Source: Undaria pinnatifida (Eukaryota; Sar; Phaeophyceae; Laminariales; Alariaceae). From it: a stretch of 64,000 bases of DNA. Both the position numbers and the translations under genes were made by a program. Each line of letters begins with the position of its first letter. Position 1 is the stretch's first letter. Shown here piece after piece: positions 34,701 to 46,700 of the stretch. Under the pieces are notes generated by a model, which had not been told where the DNA came from, did no database searches, and saw nothing but the letters and a program-made list of their open reading frames with translations. Location of the stretch: assembly GCA_012845835.1 (NCBI GenBank), contig JABAKD010000025.1, positions 28,267,504 through 28,331,503 on the forward strand, in the 5' to 3' direction.

Positions 34701-37700
34701 GCGATGTCTGCCTGGTCGGTAAAAACGACGTGCTCTGTCCCGGCATTTCACAGATGCGAGGGTCTACGACCCCGAGACTACGCCTATGCATGAAATTAGT
34801 ACCTTCCCCCCCCCCCCCCCCCCCGCGCGCGTCACTCACTACCCCCCTTGCCCCAAACCCTTCCACGCACCTCAAGCACACGCTTCCTCCTTCCCTTCCG
34901 TGACACAGCACCACCCTTCCTATCGCTGCGCGCCATCCTCAGCTCGGCATGGAACATAAGATGCTCGAAGCAAGTCAGCGTCTCGGGCAGCACATCCTCC
35001 TGGGTCACGTACCCAGACACTTCCCTCACCGCCGCCGCCCCCACCACCCTACCGTTCACGCGCACGGTACCCGTAATCGACGAGGACCTGCCCAAGTGCC
35101 GCCCAGCCAAAATGTTCAGCAGCGATGTTTTTCCAGCGCCCGAGGGTCCCATGATGGCGGTCACAGTTCCGGACCAAGCTGCTGTCACCCCTTGTCCACT
35201 ACCTTGGGCCGCCGCTACCTTCTCCCCCGGCACCACCTCTCCCTGTGCCTTTGCCGCCACCACAGCTCCCTCTAACCCCGCCGGCGCCACTTCTCCCTCC
35301 CCACCAAGCCCTGACGCTTTCTGCTGAGCCGTCACCACCACACCAGTGCTACCACCGTCACCGCCGACACCACCGCCACCATTCCTAGAGGCGGCAGGGC
35401 TGCCCTCCCCCCACCCATAACCGACACCGCCTCCGCCGCTGCCCTCACCGTCACCGTCATCATCACCGCCATCAGGACCTGCAAATCCAGAAACATCTCT
35501 CAAGACAATAAGGCGCTCGGCACGGGAAGGGGTGGTACCTCCAGGGGACACCGAGGCGCTGTTCCTGCGGCCACCGCGACCACCAATCCCGCACGTGCCA
35601 CGCCTAAGCAAGGCTGCGGAAAACCCGATGCCTTCCCACGACAGCAGTATTGGCTGGAGACGACCGGCAGAAGCAGCTGCAACCCCTCCCGTCCCCGCCC
35701 CCGCTGCCCCAACGCCTCCTTTCGGGGCCATCACCACCTCCGCCACTGCCGCCGCTGTCGTCGCTGGCCCCACTGTCCCAGGGTCAGTGTTGCAGTTGTC
35801 CGCCTCGAGACCCGATGTGGACATGCCTCCGCTGCCCAGAGGGGTGGTGTTAGATGCGTCCCCTCCCTCCCCAAGAGTGCCCGCCTCCACGTCCTTTGTG
35901 GGGAGGGCTGAGGCTGCGTTTACCCTCTCCTGGGCTACGGACACAGGGTTGAATGCCGCTGAGGTTGGGCGGGAGAGGATGCGACGCTTGCCTTGCACCA
36001 TCTTGTGCACCTTGAGGGGGCTCGTCCTGCCGTATGGAAAACAACGGTATGTGTAGTGGACGGGTCGCACATACTTAAAAGTCGCTCACCCATCGGCGAA
36101 CAACAAAAAAAAAACGCCAAAAACGAGGAAGAACTTGAAAAATATTTCGCGAAACAAGAAAAAAAAAACGCACCTGGTACGAAGATATACCGCACCTACG
36201 GTACCATCAGACATACAACAACAAAAAAAACGAGGGGGAGCCAAAAATAAAATAAAAAAACAAACCGAACGACAAAAAATCCGCACATGGTAATTAATAA
36301 CAGGTTTGAACCAAAAACACTCGAATCGCCAAATTGTTCACAGAAATCAAACAAAAAACGAGGAAAACACAAAAATAAAACCGACAAAAGGTGAAATCAA
36401 AGCACGCATCAGGTAGTAAGCACACTTGGCTGAAAGTAAAAAACACTACATCGGTCATGATCTCTACCCACTGTACCTGGTGAAGATGTAAAAGAGGAGA
36501 AAGCTCACGGCCCCGAAAACCAGGGCTATCAGCGCCAGCTTCCCGACGTTATCGTGCATCTTGCTCAGCGAGGGGTCGAACTCGAAAGTTCTCAGGATCG
36601 TCGACCCCAGGGGCTTGATCACTGGCAGGTCCGGAGAGCATTGCTGCGCGCCAAGCCAATGCCACCACCAAGAGGGGGCCCAGCCCACACAAAAAAGAGC
36701 GCAAGGAAAGAAAATCGCGGGAAGGGGGGGGGGGGGGGGGGAGCAGAAAAACGGAAAAGAGCGGAAGGAAGGAAGAAAGTCGCGGAAGGGGCGGGGGCAG
36801 GAGCAGTAGAAAATTGAAGGCAGGGAAGCTAGGCTATGTGGAGCGATACACAGACACGGCTCTCCCAACTAGTCGTCGCAAACCAAACCAGATTAAACCG
36901 CGTCGAAAAAGAACTCAATCCAACCCAACGTCCAAGCCGAAACGCCAAACCAAACCAAACCAAACCAAATCAAACCAAACCAAACCAGAACAAACCAAAC
37001 CCAGCCAACCCAAACAAAAAAAAACAACCCAATTGAATCAAACCCCCACACCTCGCCCCCCCCCCTTCCTCCCAAAAATAGCAAATGCACGCGACCACTC
37101 ACGCCTCCCTCTATGGTGTACGGTCTTTCTCCTAGGGGATCGTTGAACTCGTTCACCAGCAGCGACTCGTACGCGTACCCCAGCGGAGTGACATCGCTCA
37201 ACCATTGCCACACTGCCCACGATGAAGGTTCACAGACGGACAAACACGGTGAGAGGGGGGTGGGGGGGGGGGAAGCATCATGCAAAATAGAAAAAACAGC
37301 AGAAAAAAACACACAAAAAAAGAAGGGTTGCAACTTGAACAACCTCCCCCCCCCCTACCCCCGCCCCCTCATCTCACCTCCCTTACCTCTCCCTCGCCTT
37401 CGCCACCCTTTCCAACCCCCCCCGATTGATGCGTGGTCAATATTCAAATGAATGATGAAAGCAACAAATAATTATTCCCCCCGCTCCCGCCCTCCCTCTC
37501 TCCCTGCCTCCCCTCGCCTTCTCCCTACACTCTCTTACACCATGTCCTCCTTCACTCCCGCCACCCCCCCCCACCCGCCCCTCCCTCTCCACAACTCCCC
37601 CCCTCCCGCCGCAGAAAATGTTAATAGTCTTTCACCTTTGGGGATGCGGCTGCCGTTGATGAGGAACCGTCCGAGCAGCGCGAAGACGAGCACCATGAAG

Positions 37701-40700
37701 CCGCCCAAGAGATTCGACAGGTCTAAAGGCAGGCCTAGCGCGCCCACTCCCATGGCCGCCAGGGCAACCGCAATATTAGCAAGGATCTACGGAGGCGTAA
37801 CGGGAAGGGGGACACGGGAGTAGGGGGGGAGGGGGGGTGGGGGGGGGGGGGGGGTACTCAGTTGGTGCATGGCCGTAGTCGTATGACCATAGACCCTCGC
37901 ATCCCTACTATGCTTGGACGGAGCACGTCGGGTATTCATCAACCAGGCAGACATCGCTTGCACCAAGCGCGAAGCGCCGTGGGGCGTTCCGCGAGTCGCA
38001 TGAAGAGCAAACTGCATTCTTCCAAGAACCGCTCGTAAGACGGACTTCGGCACCTTGTGCCTACTTTATTGCTTGTGGATGACAGCGCCAATGAGTCGCT
38101 TTGTTTTTCTGGTGTGGCCACTCCAAAGACAGCAATGGGTATTTACTATGTAGCGCTGCCTCGTGGGTGCTTCACCATATTTACACTACGTGAAGCGATC
38201 ATCCCCCTTGTGCAAAGTGAAGGTTCTCCACCCCGCACAATATGCTCTAACTCGATATCCATCATGGTGACCGCCCAAAAAAAACAAAAACGGTACCCTG
38301 GTTGTCTAGCTCACGCAGTGATTGGCATGGACCGAGGCTAGCTATTATATAATGAGGACACACAACCCGTAATACGCGCGATCGGAGTATCACACACAGC
38401 TTGCAAAGATGGAGTTTCGACAAAATATTCGATCTCACAGCTGGAGTGTATTTTTATCTTTATAATATATATCAACGGGGGGGGGAAGTGCATGGGTTTA
38501 TTGGAGGGGGGGCATGTACCATCTTTGGAGCTTAAACCCCACGATCACTTGAAAAAACACGTGATATCTAATTCCGAGTTATTTCCCCATTAACTTCGTC
38601 CAATCAGCAGCATCCAGGAAAAGACCCTCCTCCCCCCCGCAATTTTCTCAAATCCGCTCAAACAAAGATCAAGGAAGCCCCCCCCCCTCCCCCCCCCTCC
38701 CCTTCATCCTCCCCTTCCCCACTCCAAACAAAAACTTACCAGGATCAAGGAAAACCAGAAGAGGGTGAACTTCCCATCAGAAAAGTCGTTCAACCCCATC
38801 ACAGGGTACGCCACCACAGAAAAGGCCAGCGGGGGCACCACTCTCACGAGCAAAACATCTGCCAACGCCACCGACAGGAAATACGGGAGGTGCCCGTAAG
38901 CACCCCCCATGGTCTCGGTGAGAAAGAGGCGACGGTCCTCCCTCCACACCGGCAGCGATGTTAGGGACAGCAGGGAGAGGTACAGGAGCATGAAGAACAT
39001 CACTCCCAGCCTGAGTTGAGTTCGGGTTTTCCATTTGAGGGAGGGGGAGGGGGAGGGGGGGGCGGGGGGGAGAGGGCGTCAGCAATGGTAGCAGGGAGAG
39101 GTACAGGAGAAGGAAGAAAATCACCCCCAGTCTGAGGTGGTAGCAGGGACAAGTACAGAAGCAGGATGAATATCACTCCCAGCCTGAGTTGCGTTCGGGA
39201 TTTCCGTTTGAGGGAGGGGGAGAGGGGGGAGGGGGCATTAGCGATGTTATCAGGGAGAGGTACACGAGTTGGAACACCACCCCTAGCTTGAGGTGAGCTT
39301 GTGGTTTCCGTTTTTCAAGACGCAGAGGGAGGAGGGGGGAGAGGGGGAGGGACGGAAGGCGGAGGGGGGGGGGGTCAGCGATGTTAAGGATAAAAGTGAG
39401 AGGTACGGGAGTAGGAAGAACCTCATCTCCGGTCTGATTTATGTGCGGGTCGCGCTTGACGGACGGGAGGGAGGAGCAGGAGGAGGGGAGAAAGGAGGGG
39501 GGAAGGGGGGGATCAGCTTCGCGAGTTCCAGCAATAGCAGCAGAAACAGTAGCAGCGGCAGCAGCAGCATCTAGCAGCAGCAGCAGCGCGCTAAAACAAG
39601 TAGGTGGGGGAAGGGGGGGAGGGGAGGGGGGGGTCCATCTGTATCCATGCGATAACGGCATGTCCAATATTTGAAACCCCTCCCTCCGTCCGCGTCAGCA
39701 GCGCTGCGGCCAAAAATGTGTTGTGTACCTGTTATCACATAAAAGCACGTGTCACTAACCTTATACATCCCCCCCCCCCCCCCCCCCCCCCCTCCCCCAA
39801 AATGATCACACAACACCCCACAGTCAGCATGCACCTGCTTAGACCATCTTGACCCCCCCCCCCCACCAAAAAGGACCACACCACCACCACTTTCGGCTGA
39901 CACCAGCTTCAAGCGCCTTCCAGACGGAAGTCCAGCTCCCTCTACACGATCGCATGACCCCCCGCCCCCTTACCAATCATCGCACGCAAGCTGCGTATAA
40001 ACCCCGCATCCCCTAACAGGACTACATTACCAACATACCAGGATACACCGTGCTCTCTAAACGGATCACACCTTTCACCCAACGAACATAACTAGGGGAG
40101 CCGTGGTGGGTCCTCCTACGATCCTCAAACGGCGTGGTTCTTATATTAATGCTCCCCCTCCCCAATGCCACTCAGAGATACACTCCGTAAGGGGCGAAAA
40201 CGTCCTGCCCAAATCACCCCCCTGCACTAAAAGGACTCTTAAAAGACCACTATATCGCCGCAGTTAGCACACACCTGCTTTGAGCTCCTTCGAAGTAAAA
40301 GTTCAGCTTCCCCTGGAAGATCGTCCCGAGGCACACAGCCATCGCAATAGATCCACCAAAGTGCAGTACCAGCAGCAGCGGGTGCCGTACGGCGCGCAAC
40401 AACAACCTCCTCGATAACGCCTCCGTCTGCACAAGGAAACCCGCAGAGCGCGGGTGCTTAGTCCCCGCCCCCGCTACCGCTTGCCCCCCTCCACCACCTC
40501 CACCATCACCACCACCACTACAGCACCGCCTCGCAGTCTCTTCCTCGCCCCCCCCCTCCCCTCCCGCCTCCTTCTTCTCCTCCTGAGCTTCGACATCTCC
40601 AGGCACCGTACTAGTCCAAGCATTATCCACCTGCGAGGACATGCGCCGCTGGTGGCTGCTGCTCTCCCTGCGCAACGCCTTAGGCTCGCCGATGACACCA

Positions 40701-43700
40701 TCCCCAACGATCCCAGAAGCGGCGGCATCGGCAGCAGCCGCGGCAGCGGCCGCAGCACCCGTGAACCCCGTACTCCCCCCGACGTACACGCCATGCTCCA
40801 CACCTCCACAGCGCTCAAACAGCGTAGGCAGCGCAACCCCATCTTTTCTGCAGCAGAGCGTTAGCATAGCGTCCGCGGCGTGGGGTTGTCCGGCCGGGAA
40901 AGGGCGCCCCACGGAAGAAAAGTAATCCTCTGCGTCGGAGGGGGCCCCGAAGTAAGCTACCCGTCCCCGAGACAGGAGCATGACGTTGTCCAACAGGTTG
41001 AGGACGCGGGGCCGGGGCTGGTGGAGGCTGCAGACGACGGTGGTGCCACGCAGGGCGACCTCTTTGAGGAGGGCTACCACTCGCAGGGCGCCGGACGCAT
41101 CTGTTTTTTTTTTCCATGTTTTTTTGTAGGTTTATCATTGTGACGGCGACGGTGACGCAGCAGTGGCGGCGGCGGTGGTACCAGCGGCGTCGGCAGTGGT
41201 GTTGGTGGTAAAGCGAAGAGTTAGTCGCGCGAAGGAGGGGGGGGGGTTAGGTGACACGAAACAGGGAGTGAGCGACCGGTTACAATAAATGATATCCGGC
41301 AGTGACTCAACACAAAAGAAGAAAAAAAGTCCTTCACATGAGGGTGCAGATTTTTGGCGCTAGCAGGCGATCCCACCCAGCCCCATAGCACGCACCCCAT
41401 CCCCACTAAAATCCCGATAAACTTCCACAAAACACACAAACACGAGAACTCCCCCCGAACAAACCAGCTTCGACCCTTTTCTTCCCTTCCCCTCCTCAAG
41501 CCCACCTCACCCAACCTCACCTCTCTCCTCTCCTCTCCTCTCCACTCATCCCCTCCCCTCCCCTTCCCTTCCCTCCCCCCCATCTATCCAGCATCCAACC
41601 CCTGTCTCACCTAGGCCCGTAGTGGGCTCGTCCAAGAACAACAGGGGCGGGTGCGCCATCAGCTCTGCGCCAATGCTCAACCTCCTCTTCTCGCCTCCGG
41701 AAATGCCTCTCTTGAAAGCATCCCCGATGCGAGAGTCCGCAACGCGGGTAAGCCCTAGCTCCTCCAGCACCAGCAGTGCGCGCGCCCTGCGCTCGGCATG
41801 GGTGGCCTCTCTCGGCATCCTGAGTCTCGCGTGGAACATGAGGTGCTCGAAGCAGGAGAGGGTTCCTGGGAGGACGTCCTCCTGAGGGACATACCCGGCG
41901 ACTCTCCTGACATCCCCCGCGGAGCTGCCACCGCCTCGGCCACCACGACCACTACCTCCCTCCTCCCCACCCTCACTACCATCCACCATGATGGAAATGC
42001 TCCCCACCGCATACCCCTCTCCCGCTCTCTTCCTCCCCGCAAGGATATCCAACAAGGAGGTTTTCCCAGCGCCAGAAGGTCCCAGGATACCAGTAAGAGT
42101 GCTCGAACCTGCCGCGGTAGGCGCCGGGGTAAGTTCGTCATCATCCGCCCCGCTCAATCCCGAAGCAGCGGCAGCGGCAGCGGCGGCCATGGACCCACGG
42201 TGGGAACTTTCCAAGCTCGCCGATAACACCGAGGAGTACGATAGTGACTTGGTGACGCATGGGACCGCAGTTCCAGTCGCCCGCCTCGGTCCCGCAAATC
42301 CCGAAACTTTCGATAGCACCGCGAATTCCGGGTTGTTTCGACCGCCCGGCAAGTAGCTCAGCGGCCCACCACCACCACCACCACCACCACCACCGCTGCC
42401 ACCGCCGCCACCACCACTGCCTCCTGCACCGCCGCTACCGCCATTGCTACCGACGCCGCCGCCGCTGTTGCTACTACTGGTGCTGCGCGAAATCCCCACC
42501 GCATACGACAAATCTTTCCACGTCAAGAGCGCCGGCGTGGGCACCATGCCACCAGCAGCAGCAGCAACTTCTGACGCGGAGGGCATGGGTGCCACCGCCG
42601 CCGCGGAGCCTGTAGGAGCAGCGGGGCCCACCGGCTGCGCTCTCCCAAACGCGCTCCCTCCCGCAGCGACATACGCCCCCCCTCCCCCCACCCCTCCACC
42701 GCCTCCGCTGCCGTTCACGCCCCCGCCATTGAAGCCTTTGCTAAACCCACCACCAAAGTTACCGCTGAAGTTGTGGCCGCTGAACGTGCTGCCCCCGTAG
42801 GGAGAGTTGGTTTGCTTGGTAAAGCAGCAGCTTTTCGAGTCGGAGTGAGCGGAGCCCCAGTCGGTGGCTACGGCGAAGAGGAAGAAGAGGAGCACGAGGA
42901 CAACTCCAAAAGACACAAGGAGGGCTGACTGCTCGCTGATGTTGAGGGGGGCCTCGTCGCGGATGACGGTTTCGACGTTCAGCACCTCGCTGCTCTGCTC
43001 TCGAAACAGGGGGAATAACGGGGTAGGTAGGGCGGAATGCACATCATGCGTCATAAAAAGCACCACGTTAATAAGCGCGGAAATAACGAGAACAACAAAC
43101 AAGAATAAACGAAATATATCGTATACGATAAAACACAAAGAGTAACGAAAGGCATAAGCAAGAAACGCTAAGAGGATTGGTCACATTAAAAATAAACAAA
43201 CGCGAGAAAGAAAACAACAAGAAACGAAAAGGCAGCGCGTGTATGAGATGTGACACATAAAACAAATTCTCGGTCTGTCTGGCGACGAAACCAGCAACCT
43301 ACGCGCCTACGTAGGAACTGAAACTGCCGCATTTTTACGGTGCGGCCTTTTCTTATACCAGGTGCCGATTTATGCCGAGTTATTACCAGCGACGCATGCT
43401 ACACGATATATGTATACCTTTTTTTGGCCATTTTTTTTTCTGAACGACAGGGCTCCTTAACCCCTTGAGAGCCCCCGAACCCCTCCCCATACTAAATCCA
43501 AGTAATTTTGTCCCCAAAAACGGGTTTCCAGTTGTAAAGGGGCTAACCCAAAATCGCCGGAAAAACAATAAATGACAGGCCATTTTTTTTCATGAGTCTC
43601 GCTGTATGTACTTAGGCTCCATAGGATTTTTTATCCGGTGTACGTAGCAGTCTTATTTTTGTCCCAAAATCAGTTTTTGGGAGAGGTTTTGAGCACCCGA

Positions 43701-46700
43701 AATTCGAGAACCCCAGAAAAAAAGGGGTGTGCACACCTTTATCGTAGCACGCGCGTCTTTTTTCTTCACCGCATCAATTTCGCTACAAAAATACTTCAGC
43801 GTTAGAACGGTAGTTGCACAGTAACCGTTACCGACGAATCGCCAACGTTACCGACGAATCATGAACGGGGGCTCTACCGACGAAATAACGCTCCCGCGGG
43901 CGGGAGCGGGGAGAGGAGTCAGCATGATTTAACCTGCTTAACGTCGTGCATGCCCTTGAAAAAAAATGCAGCAATCTGTTCCCGCGATCACGATCGGCTC
44001 GTCCGGCGAAACACAAGAGTGCCAGACACTCGACAGGAACTGCTCTCCGGCGATGCTGCTATGATCGACTGCAAGGGGGACTGCCCTGAAGGCTATGTAC
44101 GGCATCGAACCCAGTGAAGCCCTGCAGTCAGTGACAGTTATTATGGAGCATAGCATGTCAGACAACAAAATTAATACAAGGTATAGTACCCTTTGTGGTA
44201 CTTGATGATCTCATACACCGTACCAATCTGGGTCTAAATGTATTTAGACACCCTTCCGAACTATATACCGATGTAAACGTGGCTTACATTCTTGGGCCCA
44301 GACTGGTGGTATAAAGAGGGCGGAAATACTGGACGCTCGTACCAAGTGAACCCCTTCTTGGAACGCGAGAGGGGAAAAATGCCCAAAAAAAACGGCAGGC
44401 ATCATATATCATACCTTCGGCAACCTGACGCAGGCCGGTGCTGCCGTCGCAGCTACACGACGCAAACGCGCGAAATGGTGGTCCTATGCTGCTGCCAAGC
44501 TCTTCCTTATCAACCGGCACAACACATAGCATAGCACTCTACCCGTCGTCTCCCCGGTCTTCTGTACTACAACCAAGTTGAAAAAAAGAAATAAGAAAAT
44601 GGGCGGGTATGCCGCCTTAACGCCTTCACGACCGGAAACCCGTTTTTTGGGAAACATTACTTGGAATTAGTATAGGGAGGGGTTTGGGGGCATTAAAACG
44701 GTCAAGAATGCACCACCTGTGGACGGAAAAGTAAAAGGGTCCACCGGCCGGGTAAAACAATGAAAAACAACAGGTCGTTCGATTCTTATGAACACCCTGC
44801 TACCTCTTTATTGTCCATGTTGATTTTGGTGATAGCGTGACGGAGGCAGTCAGCCAAGGGGTCGAAACCGCGATCATGTGACGCGTAGACGGCAAAGCTG
44901 TCCACTAAGCAACGAAGTTCCACAGCTGTTGATATTCCTTCGGACCACTAAATCAACCACTAAATATCGAAAAAACGCACCTGTCGATCGAACTCTCCTA
45001 TGCGACAAACTGTGTTCGTGTGATGCTCTTGTGTATCGTGTTAGCCAAGCAACAGCACATTCACGAGCGAAGAGCTAACCCCCCCCCGCCCCCCCCGCCT
45101 CCCAAGACTACGGCTATGCATGAAAATGAGTACCCCCCCCCTGCCTTGTATTTCCTACTAGCAGTGGGTGTGTGTAAATGGCATCTTCGGCTCTCGCCTC
45201 GTATAGGCAAGACCGGTATTTTTGGCCGCGTCAAGGTCCAATTTGGCGTTAGTATACTCTTTTTTAGTGTAAGGGGAAGGTCGGTCAAGGGGGGGAAAAA
45301 ACGTGGTCACTTACTAATAATAAGATTATTAACAATAAAAGCAGCCTTTGGTCCTCACCTCGTATAGGCAAGTGCCGACGGAGCACGTCAAAGACAGCGG
45401 GGCGAACTCTCCTGGCTGCTGGTAGTAGCACACGTACGTCCCGTCCACCTTCGGAGGCGTGCCAAAAACAAAACAAAATTGACGTTGAAATCAGCAATTT
45501 CAGCTATGAAGTACGCTCATTTAGCAGCGCACCAGCAAAACAAGCAGCAGAAACAATGCAAATTAGCGTTTGAAAGCAGTGAACGCGGCTATACAGATGT
45601 AGCAGCGTCAGTAAAAAAAAGCATCGGAAACAGCAGAAGCATGAAATATATTATTGAGGACAACGCAATTGCTTATTAGTATAGAGCGTGTTCCGACGAT
45701 AACCGACCACGATTAACGTGGATTCCTTATATCAAACAAAAAAGATTAATCAAAACGCGTGCAGTAGTAGTATCCTAGTAGAGCAGTACTAGTGGCCCGT
45801 TAGCAATATCAATAGTAATAGTGTACCACTATGTCCGGAAATATAAGAACCACTTTCTTTCAATATTAGTGTGCAAACATTTCTTACATTAATACAGGCA
45901 TAGTGGGTATTCATCAATAGCTGTTAGTAGTACATATAGGAGTGGTAGTAGTAACGCTAATATTAATAGTAGTTTTAGGGATAGTAGAACCCACACTAGC
46001 ACTAGTAAGACCGTACTGGCTAGTTAGCAGTAGCAGGGCACTAGGCAGTACCAGTGTAGTGGCATTACTATCAGCACCACCTGTTGATCCCTCGCAGGCG
46101 AGGGTGAGACGCTTGCCGTAATAGTAACAGCACCCTGTTGCAACAGTATTTTAGCAGCGGCATCTTACAGAATTACAGCAGAAATAGCGGTCTTAATAGT
46201 GTTAATAGCAGCTATCATAGCAGCACCGGCCTACCAGGGTACCAATACCAGCGGCGCTAGCAATTAGACTAGACTAGCAGCAAACATGAATAGTAGTAAC
46301 ATCACAGTACCTGCTCGTCCTCGCAGGCGATGGTGAGAGACTTCCCAATGGCAGGCGCGGAAAGGCACTCATGGAACTTGTACTTTTCACCGTCCTCGTT
46401 GAAGCAGTCCGGAAAGCTGAACGGACGGAGCGATGCAGGGGAGAGAGACCGAGACAGTCATGAAAAAGTGGGGCGAGGGAGGGGGCCCCGGGGGTGGATT
46501 GCGTACCCGTACTCATTGGGGGGGAAGGGGGGGAGGTTAGTGTGCCCGTGGTTCTCATTTGCTGTTTGCCTTAGTCATTGGCCATTGACCACGCATCCCT
46601 TTCGAGACGGAGCATGGGTGGGGGGGGGGGCTCATTTTGGCTGCTTGCCTTAGGCATTGGCCATTGACGCGTCGCATTCCTTTCGAGAAGAAGCACTGTT

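Noticed and set aside
36930-37010. Telomere-like repeat
   Set aside because: The unit is AACCA/AAACC, not TTTAGGG or TTAGGG, and it lies inside a gene intron.
42259-42800. His- and Pro-rich plus-strand frames
   Set aside because: They are antisense to the Gly-rich linker of the NBD1 exon.
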